Assembly (NCBI RefSeq): GCF_001612805.1
Contig: NZ_BDBD01000011.1
Location: forward strand, 1,226,035-1,290,034
From: Nocardia coubleae NBRC 108252
Lineage (GTDB): Bacteria; Actinomycetota; Actinomycetes; Mycobacteriales; Mycobacteriaceae
Length of the DNA stretch: 64,000 nucleotides
Reading direction: 5' to 3'
Shown here: piece by piece, positions 8,792-17,185 of the stretch
How positions within the stretch are numbered: position 1 is the stretch's first letter
Layout: the number at the start of each line of letters is the position of its first letter
Program-made: the position numbers and the translations under genes
The notes under the pieces: model-generated
Database searches by the model: none
Seen by the model: the letters and a program-made list of their open reading frames with translations, nothing else
What the model was told of the DNA's origin: nothing

Positions 8792-9049
8792 ATGAGCACC
8801 ACCGAAACCGGTCGCTACACCGGAACCAAAGACAAAGACTACGACCTCATCTGGTTCGTCGAGGCCTGCCTGAGCAACGCACTGCGGATGGAGCAGTACA
8901 GCGCCGACGCCGAAAGCTCCGGCGACAGCGAACTCGCGGAATTCTTCCGGCGCGCCCTACACGAGAGCCGCAAGGGCGCCGAAGAGGGCAAGGAGCTGCT
9001 CACCCGCCGCCTGGTCGGCGAACGAGGCAACACCACACCGGGGCAGTGA
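8792..9049 (+). CDS. Small helical protein of unknown function, probable stress gene
   Basis: 85 residues; family not recognised. ATG 8792 follows a GGAAAGGA ribosome site; an in-frame extension upstream to 8543 would overlap the topoisomerase and is not credible. The sequence forms two amphipathic helices: one around FVEACLSNALRMEQYSADAES and one around DSELAEFFRRALHESRKGAEE. Spacing of Glu and His residues (MEQY, ELAEFF, LHES) loosely recalls half of a ferritin-like or rubrerythrin bundle, but this is only an impression. A stress-type promoter precedes it, which suggests induction in stationary phase or stress. Confidence 0.75.
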   Translation: MSTTETGRYTGTKDKDYDLIWFVEACLSNALRMEQYSADAESSGDSELAEFFRRALHESRKGAEEGKELLTRRLVGERGNTTPGQ

Positions 9050-9071
9050 ACAGCTAGGCCCCGGCCGGGGA

Positions 9072-9090
9072 TATAGTTGCGTGATGCAAC
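9072..9090 (+). promoter_or_regulatory. Leaderless -10 overlapped by probable MarR autoregulatory operator
   Basis: TATAGT (9072-9077) is placed six bases before ATG 9084. The perfect inverted repeat GTTGC-GTGAT-GCAAC (9076-9090) covers the last bases of the -10, the start site and the start codon. Binding here by the encoded MarR protein would block its own transcription and that of the ligase gene. Confidence 0.5.
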
Positions 9091-9539
9091 ACCAGTCGGG
9101 TGGATGGTCGCCCGAGCTCGTCGCGGTGCACGACGCGCTCACGCAGATCGTCCGCGAAGCCATCGCGGCGCGGCCCGCGTCGGAGGGGATACCGTCGTTC
9201 GCGCAGCGATCGGCGCTGTCCTACATCGAACGGAATCCGGGCTGTCGTGCCACCGAGCTGGCCGAAGCTTTCGGCGTGCACCGCTCGACGGTGTCACGAC
9301 AGCTGCGGACCTGCGTCGACGCGGGCTGGGTGGCGGCGGGCGAGGGAAATTCCCGTGCGGGCTACCCGCTGACGCTCACCGCGTCGGGCCGCCGCGCGCA
9401 TCGAGCCGCGATCGAACACGACCTCATGCTGCTCGAGGAGCGGATGAGCGACTGGACTGCCGACGACATCACCGACTTCGCGCACGCCTTGCGGCGATTC
9501 CAGCGACCCGACCAGCCCCTTGGAGGCGAGCATGCGTGA
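9084..9539 (+). CDS. MarR-family transcriptional regulator
   Basis: Winged-helix dimeric repressor of 151 aa. The helix-turn-helix is at about residues 50-72 (CRATELAEAFGVHRSTVSRQL), followed by a wing (AAGEGNSRAGYPLTLT) and a C-terminal dimer helix. ATG 9084 is preferred over GTG 9081 because of the leaderless -10 spacing. Its 3' end overlaps the acyl-CoA ligase start by 8 nt, so it probably controls and is cotranscribed with that gene. An acyl-CoA or aromatic acid ligand is plausible from context but not shown by sequence. Confidence 0.9.
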   Translation: MQHQSGGWSPELVAVHDALTQIVREAIAARPASEGIPSFAQRSALSYIERNPGCRATELAEAFGVHRSTVSRQLRTCVDAGWVAAGEGNSRAGYPLTLTASGRRAHRAAIEHDLMLLEERMSDWTADDITDFAHALRRFQRPDQPLGGEHA

Positions 9540-11337
9540 GTTCACCACGCCGGCCACGTTCACCATCGCCGAGGACGAGACCATCGTCGGCTCGGTCTAC
9601 ACCCAGGCCGAACAGTTCCCGCGGCGGGTGCTGTTCTCCCGTCCCGTCGGGGACCGCTGGGTCGACGTCACCGCGGCCGAGTTCGCGCGGCTGGTGTCCG
9701 CGGCGGCGAAAGGCTTGATCGCCAACGGTATTCAGGCGGGCGATCGGGTGGTACTCGCGTCGGCGACGCGCTTCGAGTGGACGCTGTTCGATTTCGCGAT
9801 CTGGGCCGCCGGCGCGGTCACCGTTCCCGTCTACGACTCGTCCTCCGCCGAGCAGGTGCGGTGGATCCTCGAGGATTCCGGTGCGGCGCTTGCCATCGTG
9901 GAGACCGCACGGCACAAGGATCTGCTCGCGAACGCACCGGCAACGCTGCGCCGGTCCCTGGTCATCGACGACGGCGCCGAGGCGCTGCTGATCGCCGAGG
10001 GCACCGACCGCTCCGACGACTCCCTGCGGGAACGGCTCGAGGGCCTGCGCGCCGACGGCCTCGCCTCCCTGGTGTACACCTCCGGCACCACCGGTCGTCC
10101 CAAAGGCTGCATGCTCACCCATCGCAACTTCCTGTCGGAGGTGCGCGGCATCCTGACCGCGAGCATCGGTGAGGTCGCCCGCCCGGGACAGCGGATGCTC
10201 ACTTTCCTGCCGCTCGCGCACGTGCTGGCCAGGGCGGTGTCGCTGGCCGCGTTCGAGGCCGGGATGACGCAGGCGCACTGGGCGGACTTCAAGACCATCA
10301 CCGGTCAGTTCACCCGCTTCCGCCCGCACACGATCCTCGGCGTGCCACGCGTGTTCGAGAAGGTGCGCGACGGCGCCGAGAAGAAGGCACGCGACGGCGG
10401 CGGGATCAAGGCGGCCGTCTTCCGGTTCGCCGAGCAGACCGCGGTCCGGTGGAGTGAAAACCTCGACCACACCGGCGGATTCGCGCGCACGCCCTCGCTG
10501 TTGCTGCGTGCCGAGTACGCCCTGTGCGACCGGCTGGTGTACACCCCGCTGCGGGCCGCGCTGGGTGGTGATTGCGAGTTCGTCATCTCCGGCGGCGGCG
10601 CGTTGACGCCTCGGCTCGGGCACTTCTTCCGAGGTGTCGGTGTTCCGGTGTACGAGGGCTACGGCCTGACCGAATCCACCGCCGCGCACTGTGTGAACGT
10701 GCCGGGTGCGGTGAAGATCGGCACGGTGGGACAACCGTTGGGCGGCAACGCTGTTCGCATCGCCGAGGACGGCGAGATCGAGGTGTCCGGTGGCGTCGTG
10801 TTCGCCGGGTACTGGCGCAGCGAGGAAGCTACCGCCGCCGCGCTGACCGACGGGTGGTTGCGCACCGGCGACCTCGGCGCCATCGACGACGACGGGTTCC
10901 TGTCGATCACCGGGCGTAAGAAGGACCTCCTCGTCACGGCGGGCGGCAAGAACGTCTCGCCCGGCCCGATGGAGGATCGCATCCGTTCGCACGCGCTGAT
11001 CTCGCAAGCGGTGGTGGTCGGCGACGGTCGCTCGTTCATCACCGCGCTCATCACCATCGACCCGGAGACGTTCACCGGATGGAAGGAAGCGGCCGATCGA
11101 CCGGCCGAGGCGGCCGTCGCCGATCTCCGTACGGATCCGGCGCTGCTCGCCGAGGTGCAGCAGGCGATCGACGATGCCAACAGCACCGTCTCTCATGCCG
11201 AATCCATCAAGAAGTTCGTCGTCCTCGACCGCGACCTGACCGAGGAGTCGGGCGAACTCACCGCCACGCTCAAGGTGAAGCGGCACGTGGTCGCCGAGCG
11301 GTTCGCCGATGAGATCGACGGCATGTACCGGGTCTGA
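9532..11337 (+). CDS. Long-chain acyl-CoA synthetase (FadD-type)
   Basis: ANL-superfamily ligase that activates a carboxylic acid with ATP to an acyl-adenylate and transfers it to CoA. The P-loop motif is LVYTSGTTGRPKG; the adenylate-binding motif is YEGYGLTESTA; the hinge and C-terminal domain are marked by GWLRTGDLGAIDDDGFLSITGRKKDLLVT. The 601-residue length fits the FAA1-like long-chain group. ATG 9532 follows a GGAGG site and overlaps the MarR stop by 8 nt; an in-frame TTG at 9520 is less likely. The substrate is probably a long-chain or unusual fatty acid. Confidence 0.93.
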   Translation: MREFTTPATFTIAEDETIVGSVYTQAEQFPRRVLFSRPVGDRWVDVTAAEFARLVSAAAKGLIANGIQAGDRVVLASATRFEWTLFDFAIWAAGAVTVPVYDSSSAEQVRWILEDSGAALAIVETARHKDLLANAPATLRRSLVIDDGAEALLIAEGTDRSDDSLRERLEGLRADGLASLVYTSGTTGRPKGCMLTHRNFLSEVRGILTASIGEVARPGQRMLTFLPLAHVLARAVSLAAFEAGMTQAHWADFKTITGQFTRFRPHTILGVPRVFEKVRDGAEKKARDGGGIKAAVFRFAEQTAVRWSENLDHTGGFARTPSLLLRAEYALCDRLVYTPLRAALGGDCEFVISGGGALTPRLGHFFRGVGVPVYEGYGLTESTAAHCVNVPGAVKIGTVGQPLGGNAVRIAEDGEIEVSGGVVFAGYWRSEEATAAALTDGWLRTGDLGAIDDDGFLSITGRKKDLLVTAGGKNVSPGPMEDRIRSHALISQAVVVGDGRSFITALITIDPETFTGWKEAADRPAEAAVADLRTDPALLAEVQQAIDDANSTVSHAESIKKFVVLDRDLTEESGELTATLKVKRHVVAERFADEIDGMYRV

Positions 11338-11403
11338 GAGCCGATCCGCAGGGCACCGGCGCCGCGTGGGCGACGACGAGATCCCCGACGTCGCCGACAG
11401 CGA

Positions 11404-11694
11404 TCAGGCGCCCAGCAAGCGGACTTCGCTGTCCAGCAGGGCCGCCTGTTCGGTCAGCGCGGTCGGGTCCGGGTTCGCGCCGAGCCGCCGCTGAACCTCC
11501 GCCCGGCTGACGACGACCATCCCGCTCTGCTCGTCCTCTGATCCCGGGACGACCCGCACCCGTCCACCTTCGAGAACCAGGCAGGCCTGCGCGTCGTCGG
11601 CGCCCAGCAGTTCTCGCAACATGTCGACGGTGACCAAGTCCTCGGCCGCGCTCGCAGGTGACGGTGTGGTGCCATTTTGCTCGTCAGTTGCCAT
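11404..11694 (-). CDS. Conserved small hypothetical protein
   Basis: 96 residues, family not recognised. The frame is open to 11883, but the ATG at 11694 is chosen because the upstream extension has no coding character. The product is acidic with a predicted beta-alpha fold (LVTVDMLRELLGADDAQACLVLEGGRVRVVPGSE) and a helical end. No signal peptide or metal motif. It is convergent with the acyl-CoA ligase and separated from the decarboxylase by a gene-free stretch. It could be a nocardial orphan; the reading frame has good codon bias. Confidence 0.5.
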   Translation of the reverse strand: MATDEQNGTTPSPASAAEDLVTVDMLRELLGADDAQACLVLEGGRVRVVPGSEDEQSGMVVVSRAEVQRRLGANPDPTALTEQAALLDSEVRLLGA

Positions 11695-12022
11695 GGTGTG
11701 CGCTTGCCCAGACGGCAACCACCGAAACACCGGCGTTCCATCGACCCGCGCACGGGACGGGAGCGACTCGAAAAGGTCCTGACCGAGGAGCACAATCGGA
11801 GGTGGAGAGAGCGTCGAGGTCTGCGGTCCCCGCCGCTCGCTCCACCAGGCAGGAGTGTAGCAATCCTGTTGCCCGACAACCACTTTCGTGTCTCAACTCA
11901 CCCGTTGGACGGGACCGGATCCCTGCGCTTCCGGACGAGAACCCGTTTCAGCGCCGCGTCGGCTGCGCCGACACGCCTCGCAGCGCGGCGGATCGGCGCG
12001 GCGGACCTCTACCCTCTGATCG
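11695..12022. other. Gene-free stretch between divergent genes
   Basis: A 328-bp gap between the divergent small gene and the PLP decarboxylase. It holds short open frames without convincing starts. A small inverted repeat GTTG-CCCGA-CAAC is at 11868-11880. A leaderless -10, TACCCT (12010-12015), precedes the decarboxylase GTG by seven bases. Nothing else is recognised. Confidence 0.5.
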
Positions 12023-13513
12023 GTGGCGACCACCCCGCGCGTTGCTCCAGCACATCAGCATGTCCTCGCACCCGTTCCCCCGCATATGACGGCTGCCCAA
12101 TTCCGGGCGCACGGCCGGGCCGTGGTGGACTGGGTGGCCGACTACTGGGAGCGGGTGGAGTCGTTGCCGGTGCGGTCGAGCGTCGTTCCCGGTGAGGTCC
12201 GCGCACAACTGCCTGCCGAGCCGCCCGAGACCGGCGAACCGTTCGAGGCACTGCTCGCCGACATGGATCGGATCGTCGTGCCCGGCTCGACACACTGGCA
12301 GCATCCCGGCTTCCTCGCCTACTACCCGAGCGGGGCGTCGGGCCCCTCGGCGCTGGCCGAACTGCTGATCTCCGGATTGGGCGTACAGGGCATGCTCTGG
12401 CAGACCGCACCGGCGTGCACCGAGCTGGAACAGCTCGTTCTCGACTGGCTGGCCGGTTTGATCGGGCTACCCGAGCGTTTCACCTTCGCGGGCGGCGGTG
12501 GCGGTGTGGTGCAGGACGGCGCGAGCACCGCGATGCTGATCGCCCTGCTGGCCGCCCTGCAGCGGGCGTCGGGCGGACAGGTCGCGCGTGCGGGCGTCGA
12601 GCGTGGCCGCTACGTCGTCTACACCTCGGCCGAAGCGAACTGCGGCTTCGAAAAAGCCACGCGGATAACGGGTCTCGGTACCAGCGCCATCCGCTTCGTC
12701 GACACCCGCGCGGACCTGTCGATGGACCCGATGGCACTGCGTACGGCGATGGCACACGACGCCGCGGCCGGCCGGATACCCGTGCTGGTGATGGCGACGG
12801 TCGGCACCACCTCCACGGGCGCCATCGACCCGGTTCCCCTCATCGGCCCGGTCTGTCGCGAATTCGGCGCCTGGTTGCACGTGGACGCGGCGTACGCGGG
12901 CGTGGCCGCGATGTGCCCGGAGCTGCGCTGGGTCAACGACGGCGTGGCGGACTTCGCCGATTCCTACGCGACCAATCCGCACAAATGGTTGCTCACCGCC
13001 TTGGAATTCGACGCCTGCTACCTAGCCGACCGCTCGGCGCTGACGGACGTGCTGTCGGTACTGCCGGAATACCTGCGCAACAGCGCGACGGAGTCCGGTG
13101 CGGTGGTGGACTATCGGGATTGGCAACTGCCGGTGGGCCGCCGGTTCCGGGCACTGAAGTTGTGGGCGGTGATCCGCTGGTACGGCGCGTCCGGTTTGCG
13201 CGAGCACATTCGCTACAGCGTGTCGGCGGCGCAGCAGTTCGCGGCGTGGGTCGAGGCCGACGACCGGTTCGACGTGCTCGCGCCGCATCCGCTGTCGGTG
13301 ATCTGTTTCCGCCTGCGCGCCGCCGACGACGTCAACCGGGCCCTGCTGGACGCTGTCAACGGGACGGGCCGGGTCCTGTTGTCGCACACCATGATTCGCG
13401 GGCAGTTCGCTCTTCGCGTGGCGATCGGTGGCTGCGCGACCCGCCTCGAACACGTGGCAACAGCATGGGAGCTGTTGAGCGAGTGGGCCGATATCGTCGC
13501 CGGGCCGAACTGA
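12023..13513 (+). CDS. PLP-dependent aromatic-L-amino-acid decarboxylase family protein
   Basis: Group II pyridoxal-phosphate decarboxylase of 496 aa. Signatures are the N-terminal FRAHGRAVVDWVADYWE, substrate-pocket HWQHPGFLAYYPSG, cofactor-binding HVDAAYAG (Asp to the pyridine nitrogen, with the preceding His) and NPHKW, whose Lys forms the Schiff base. These match tryptophan/tyrosine/DOPA decarboxylase-like proteins rather than glutamate decarboxylase. GTG 12023 is chosen because of a leaderless TACCCT -10; Met22 (12086) is the alternative. No amine-related transporter or oxidase is adjacent, so the substrate is open. A strong terminator follows. Confidence 0.92.
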   Translation: MATTPRVAPAHQHVLAPVPPHMTAAQFRAHGRAVVDWVADYWERVESLPVRSSVVPGEVRAQLPAEPPETGEPFEALLADMDRIVVPGSTHWQHPGFLAYYPSGASGPSALAELLISGLGVQGMLWQTAPACTELEQLVLDWLAGLIGLPERFTFAGGGGGVVQDGASTAMLIALLAALQRASGGQVARAGVERGRYVVYTSAEANCGFEKATRITGLGTSAIRFVDTRADLSMDPMALRTAMAHDAAAGRIPVLVMATVGTTSTGAIDPVPLIGPVCREFGAWLHVDAAYAGVAAMCPELRWVNDGVADFADSYATNPHKWLLTALEFDACYLADRSALTDVLSVLPEYLRNSATESGAVVDYRDWQLPVGRRFRALKLWAVIRWYGASGLREHIRYSVSAAQQFAAWVEADDRFDVLAPHPLSVICFRLRAADDVNRALLDAVNGTGRVLLSHTMIRGQFALRVAIGGCATRLEHVATAWELLSEWADIVAGPN

Positions 13514-13519
13514 TGCCCG

Positions 13520-13554
13520 ACGAGCGTCGCCGGAGGGATTCCGGCGACGCTCGT
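13520..13554. terminator. Bidirectional intrinsic terminator
   Basis: A perfect 14-bp stem (13520-13533 with 13541-13554) closes a 7-nt loop between the convergent decarboxylase and secreted-protein genes. There is no clear U-run, as is common in actinomycetes. Confidence 0.75.
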
Positions 13555-13558
13555 GGCG

Positions 13559-14107
13559 TCAGTGCACGGTGAACGTGCCGGTCAGCGCCGCTTCGGTGAC
13601 CCCGGGACAGGTTTGTTCGGTGGTCACGGTGTTGTCGTCGGTGGCGGAGTGCCCGGCGAGCGTGCCGGAGTCGATGGTGATCGGGAAGGTGGCCGGGCCA
13701 CCACCTTTGGACTTGGTCTGGTTGCCCGCGGCTTTGCTGCTGGTGGTGCTCGTGCTGCCGTCGGACCAGGTGATGGTGCCCGTGCCCTCGTGCACGGTCA
13801 CCTTCCCCTCGCAGGAGGCCACCTCGGTGCCCTGCTCCGCCATGCTCACGGGGTACGGCCCACCCTCGTCGACGGCGGACCCCGCGCAGTCGGTGAACTC
13901 GGTGGTGGCCGACCACTCGACGCGGGTCGGCTTCTCCCCCAGCCCGTCGCCCGCCCAGGAGACGGTGCCGTTCTGGGTGCAGGTGATGATCGGCTCCGCC
14001 TGGTTCGCACCGGGTGGCGCGGCGATGCCCGGTGCGGCGAACGGGACGAGCCCGATCGACGCGGTGGCGAGAACAACGGCTCCGGTCAGACGATATCGGG
14101 TGAACAT
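13559..14107 (-). CDS. Secreted Cys-containing protein, probable Ig-like fold
   Basis: 182 residues with a clear Sec signal peptide (MFTRYRLTGAVVLATASIGLVPFAAPGIAA). The mature part is beta-rich and Ser/Thr/Gly-rich. Four Cys residues (ITCTQNG, TDCAGS, ASCEGK, EQTCPG) could form two disulfides. The family is not named by me; similar small exported proteins occur in Nocardia and Rhodococcus. ATG 14107 has an AGGAGA site five bases upstream on the coding strand. It is monocistronic and convergent with the decarboxylase. Confidence 0.85.
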   Translation of the reverse strand: MFTRYRLTGAVVLATASIGLVPFAAPGIAAPPGANQAEPIITCTQNGTVSWAGDGLGEKPTRVEWSATTEFTDCAGSAVDEGGPYPVSMAEQGTEVASCEGKVTVHEGTGTITWSDGSTSTTSSKAAGNQTKSKGGGPATFPITIDSGTLAGHSATDDNTVTTEQTCPGVTEAALTGTFTVH

Positions 14108-14270
14108 TCGTCTCCTCTGTCGTTCCTGCTGGGCTGATGAACGCCCGAGACAGTACTTCGCCGCCGCTCGGCTCCCACCTCACCACCCTCCCCGGGTCCA
14201 CACCGAGTCGAACCCGCAACAACACCGTTGCCGACCGGAACCTGTCGGTGCCCGGCGCTATTCTGCGCGC

Positions 14271-14570
14271 ATGAAGCCGTGGGAGTACGAATTCGCCGCC
14301 GAGGTCTGGCAGGCACCAGGCGCCACCTGGCATTTCGTCGCGGTCCCCGAGCCGGTCGCCGACGATATCGCCGACCGGCATCCCCGCACCGGACCCGGTT
14401 TCGGCGCCGTCCCGGTCACGGCCTCTGTCGGCGCGACCACCTGGTCGACATCGGTGTTCCCGGACAAGAAGCGCGGCACATACATCCTGCCCATGAAGAA
14501 GCCGGTCCTGCAGGCCGAAGAGCTGGCCGAGGGCGATACCGCACACGTGCGGCTGCGCACCGGCCGGTAA
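14271..14570 (+). CDS. DUF1905 domain protein
   Basis: 99-residue single-domain protein of the DUF1905 family, a small beta-barrel. Typical segments are FAAEVWQAPGATWHFVAVPEP at the start and TSVFPDKKRGTYILPMKKPVLQAE near the end. Function of the family is unknown. The ATG at 14271 is preceded six bases earlier by TATTCT (14259-14264), a leaderless -10. A much longer in-frame extension upstream is an antisense shadow of the secreted-protein gene. It converges on the TetR gene with a 9-bp gap. Confidence 0.85.
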   Translation: MKPWEYEFAAEVWQAPGATWHFVAVPEPVADDIADRHPRTGPGFGAVPVTASVGATTWSTSVFPDKKRGTYILPMKKPVLQAEELAEGDTAHVRLRTGR

Positions 14571-14579
14571 GCGAGCGCA

Positions 14580-15149
14580 TCACGCCGGACGCGAGCGCGT
14601 CCCGCGCACGATGACACCAACCACCGTGCGCACATACGACTCGCTGAACCCTTCACCGCGCAGCACGAGATGCGTCCACAACGAACCCGCGAGCAGGTCG
14701 ACGACGACCGCCGGATCGAGTCCGGCCGGGATCTCACCCCGTGCGGCGGCGCGGTCGAAGATCACCTGCTCGCGTTCGAGCCGATCGCTGAAGAAGCGAT
14801 GCCCCACCGAGGCGAGCTCGGGGCGTGAGGCCGACGCGGACAGGACCGCTGTGACGATGGGCGAGGTGTCCTCGGCGGTCAGCAGCCGGCCGATCTCGAG
14901 CCCGAGCGCGGTGAGGTCACCTTCGAAGGTGCCGGTGTCGGGAATCGAAATGCGCAGGGGCGCGGCAACAGTCAGCGCCGCGGCGAGCAGCGCGTCTTTC
15001 GACGGCCACCAGCGGTAGAGCGTCGTCTTGTTGACACCGGACCGTCGGGCGACCGCCTCCATCGTCAGGTCGTCGTAGCCGTCCCGGGCCAGCAACTCCA
15101 GAGCACAGAGGTAGATGGTTTCGGCTTTTCGCGGGCCCGAGGTCGTCAC
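14580..15149 (-). CDS. TetR-family repressor of the divergent hydrolase
   Basis: 189-residue TetR protein. The N-terminal helix-turn-helix is LTMEAVARRSGVNKTTLYRWW, followed by an all-helical ligand domain that resembles the TetR_C_11-type group. GTG 15149 is chosen because TATTGT on the minus strand (15162-15157) ends seven bases before it, giving a leaderless transcript; ATG 15170 would lie inside an operator. Two identical 18-bp palindromes occupy the divergent promoter region, so this protein most likely represses both itself and the hydrolase. Confidence 0.9.
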   Translation of the reverse strand: MTTSGPRKAETIYLCALELLARDGYDDLTMEAVARRSGVNKTTLYRWWPSKDALLAAALTVAAPLRISIPDTGTFEGDLTALGLEIGRLLTAEDTSPIVTAVLSASASRPELASVGHRFFSDRLEREQVIFDRAAARGEIPAGLDPAVVVDLLAGSLWTHLVLRGEGFSESYVRTVVGVIVRGTRSRPA

Positions 15150-15162
15150 CCGCCCAACAATA

Positions 15163-15180
15163 CAACGCAACGTTGCGTTG
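15163..15180. promoter_or_regulatory. TetR operator O1 (18-bp perfect palindrome)
   Basis: CAACGCAACGTTGCGTTG is immediately upstream of the TetR -10 on the minus strand, in the place of the spacer and -35. An identical copy lies 41 bp away, centre to centre, next to the hydrolase promoter. Confidence 0.85.
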
Positions 15181-15203
15181 CATCGTCAGCAGAGGTACCT
15201 TTG

Positions 15204-15221
15204 CAACGCAACGTTGCGTTG
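15204..15221. promoter_or_regulatory. TetR operator O2, identical to O1
   Basis: The same 18-bp palindrome. It begins three bases after a plausible -10 (TACCTT, 15196-15201) for the hydrolase and covers the predicted start of transcription. A ribosome site AGGAGG (15231-15236) follows before the hydrolase ATG. Confidence 0.85.
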
Positions 15222-15243
15222 TATTACCTGAGGAGGGGTAGCT

Positions 15244-15966
15244 ATGCCGGACCGTCTACCGGTGGTTTTCGTCCATGGAATTCGGATGAGCGGGGCGGCC
15301 TGGACGTTGGTCGCCGACCGCGCCGGCCGGGTGCGCCCTGTCACCGCTGTCGACCTGCCCGGCCACGGGCGCAGACGCGGCGAACGGTTCACCGTCGCCG
15401 GGTCCGCCGAAACGGTCTGCGAGGCAATAGATTCCCTCGGCGGCCGCGCCCTAGTCGTCGGACATTCGCTGGGTGGGTACGTCGGTATCGCCACTGCGGA
15501 AATGGCTCCGGCGAAGGTGGCGGGGCTCGTGGTCGCGGGTTCGACGTGCGTGCCCACGCGAACTCTGATGACACCGTTCACTGTGATGCATCGAGTGCTC
15601 TCGCGGCAGCCCGACGGTGGCCAACGGGCGAGTTCACGCGTGTTCGACCGGGTCCTTCCACCAGCCATCGCCCGCGCCGTCGAGACCGCGGGTATCGCGA
15701 CCGAGGTCATCCCCGATGTCGTCGACGAACTGAGCGGCTTCGACGTGCTCGCCGCCCTCGGCTCCTATGCGGGGCCGATATCCCTGGTCAACGGCCGCCA
15801 CGATCACTTCCGCGTGCAGGAGCGCCGGTTCCTGCGGCAGTGCCGCGACGGCCGCCTGATCGTCGTCGCCGGCGCCGGACACTATCTGCCCCTGATCCAT
15901 CCGGAACGGTTCACCGAACTCGTACTCGAGGCCGCGACAGCAGCCGAGGCAGCCTCCTATCGGTAA
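15244..15966 (+). CDS. Alpha/beta hydrolase under TetR control
   Basis: 240-residue alpha/beta-fold hydrolase. Oxyanion region VVFVHGIRMSG, nucleophile elbow GHSLGGY with Ser75, a late acidic residue near NGRHDHFRV and the catalytic His in GAGHYLPLI complete the triad. AGGAGG is seven bases upstream of the ATG. The product is cytosolic (no signal peptide). Expression is presumably induced when a small hydrophobic ligand releases the divergent TetR repressor; the ligand may be the substrate. Esterase or lactonase activity is likely but the exact reaction is unknown. Confidence 0.9.
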   Translation: MPDRLPVVFVHGIRMSGAAWTLVADRAGRVRPVTAVDLPGHGRRRGERFTVAGSAETVCEAIDSLGGRALVVGHSLGGYVGIATAEMAPAKVAGLVVAGSTCVPTRTLMTPFTVMHRVLSRQPDGGQRASSRVFDRVLPPAIARAVETAGIATEVIPDVVDELSGFDVLAALGSYAGPISLVNGRHDHFRVQERRFLRQCRDGRLIVVAGAGHYLPLIHPERFTELVLEAATAAEAASYR

Positions 15967-16060
15967 GCCCGGCTTACCGCTGCGGCGAGAAGATCGTCGT
16001 TGTTCCGGGCTGTTCGCGGCGTCAAGCTGGTGCGATACAGCCCGAGGTTAGGAAAATTGG

Positions 16061-16483
16061 ATGCTTCGACACGACGAATTCGATCGGACCGGCGGTGGCA
16101 CGATGCTGGTCGCCGACCGGTGTGCGCCGGATCTGCGCCACGCGGCGTGCGAGGTGCGCGACGTGCTGAACCGGATCGGCGACAAGTGGTCGGTGTTGGT
16201 GATCACGGAGCTGATCGGTGGGGCACGACGCTTTCTGCAACTGCACCGGAGCGTGCCCGGCATCTCCCAGCGCATGCTCACGGTGACCCTGCGCCGACTC
16301 GAACGCGACGGCCTGGTGGCCCGCCGGATCTATCCGACGGTGCCGGTGCAGGTGGAGTACACCCTGACACCGGTCGGACGCAGCTTGCTCACGGTGCTCG
16401 ACGTGGTCGCCGAATGGTCGGTGCGCCACCGCGCCGAGGTGATGTCGGCGCGGGCCCGCTGGGACATCACCGTCGACGCCTGA
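16061..16483 (+). CDS. HxlR-family winged-helix regulator
   Basis: 140 residues. The MarR-like HxlR domain is typical: CEVRDVLNRIGDKWSVLVITELIGGARRFLQL (helices 1-2 with IGDKW), then GISQRMLTVTLRRLERDGLVARRIYPTVPVQVEYTLTPVGRSL. ATG 16061 is used; an in-frame ATG at 16103 lies before the conserved part and is possible. HxlR proteins often sense reactive electrophiles or quinones. It is convergent with the DJ-1/PfpI gene, with a 6-bp gap, a neighbourhood common for such regulators. Confidence 0.9.
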   Translation: MLRHDEFDRTGGGTMLVADRCAPDLRHAACEVRDVLNRIGDKWSVLVITELIGGARRFLQLHRSVPGISQRMLTVTLRRLERDGLVARRIYPTVPVQVEYTLTPVGRSLLTVLDVVAEWSVRHRAEVMSARARWDITVDA

Positions 16484-16489
16484 GCGGCT

Positions 16490-17185
16490 TCAGGCGAGAG
16501 CTTTGAGGACCGCGGCGGCCAGTGGAGCCGACGAGGCGGGGTTCTGACCGGTGAACAGGTTGCGGTCGGTGACAACGTGCGGCGCCCACGGTTCGCCCGA
16601 GGTGTAGTCGGCACCGAGCGCGACGAGACGGTCCTCGAGCAACCATTTCGCCTTGTCAGCGAGGCCTGCCTGGGATTCTTCGGCGTTGCTGAAGCCGGTG
16701 AGGCGGTACCCGGCGAACGGCGAGACGCCCGCGTCGCCGGTGGTGGCCAGCAGCGCGGCGGGTGCGTGGCAGACGACCGCCAGGGGCTTGCCGGAGGCGA
16801 GGGCGGCGTTGAGGAGCGCGCCCGAATCCTTGTTCACCGCAAGGTCTTCCATCGGGCCGTGGCCGCCCGGATAGTAGACGGCATCGAATTCGGCCAGGTC
16901 GACATCTTCCAGTCGCACCGGATCGTGCAGCTCCTTGGCGCCCTCGATCACCTCCCTGACGCGCTGCGCACCGGCGGCGCCGCCGTTGACCTCCGCCTCG
17001 AGGCTGCCCGTGTCGACGGGCGGTACGACACCACCCGGGGTGGCGACCACGATCTGGTGGCCCGCCCCCGTGAAGGCCTCGTAGGGTGCCACGAATTCCT
17101 CGGCCCAGTAGCCGGTGGGGTGCTCGGTGCCGTCGGCCAGGGTCCAGTGATCCGCGCCGGTCATCACGAACAGAAATTTAGCCAT
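16490..17185 (-). CDS. DJ-1/PfpI family protein, Hsp31-like
   Basis: 231-residue class I glutamine-amidotransferase-like protein. The nucleophile elbow is AVVCHAPAALL with Cys139 followed by His140, and the conserved acidic residue is in WAEEF (Glu30). This Cys-His arrangement and length fit the Hsp31-like glyoxalase III/chaperone group that detoxifies methylglyoxal. The ATG at 17185 has an AAGGAGC site. The product is cytosolic. The adjacent convergent HxlR regulator suggests an electrophile-response pair, which is inference. Confidence 0.92.
   Translation of the reverse strand: MAKFLFVMTGADHWTLADGTEHPTGYWAEEFVAPYEAFTGAGHQIVVATPGGVVPPVDTGSLEAEVNGGAAGAQRVREVIEGAKELHDPVRLEDVDLAEFDAVYYPGGHGPMEDLAVNKDSGALLNAALASGKPLAVVCHAPAALLATTGDAGVSPFAGYRLTGFSNAEESQAGLADKAKWLLEDRLVALGADYTSGEPWAPHVVTDRNLFTGQNPASSAPLAAAVLKALA

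Noticed and set aside
9469..11286. A minus-strand open frame of 605 codons
   Set aside because: It lies opposite the acyl-CoA ligase, which has all ANL motifs. The minus frame is a compositional shadow.
13569..14270. In-frame upstream extension of the DUF1905 gene
   Set aside because: It is antisense to a secreted protein with a convincing signal peptide, and the ATG at 14271 has a well-placed leaderless -10.
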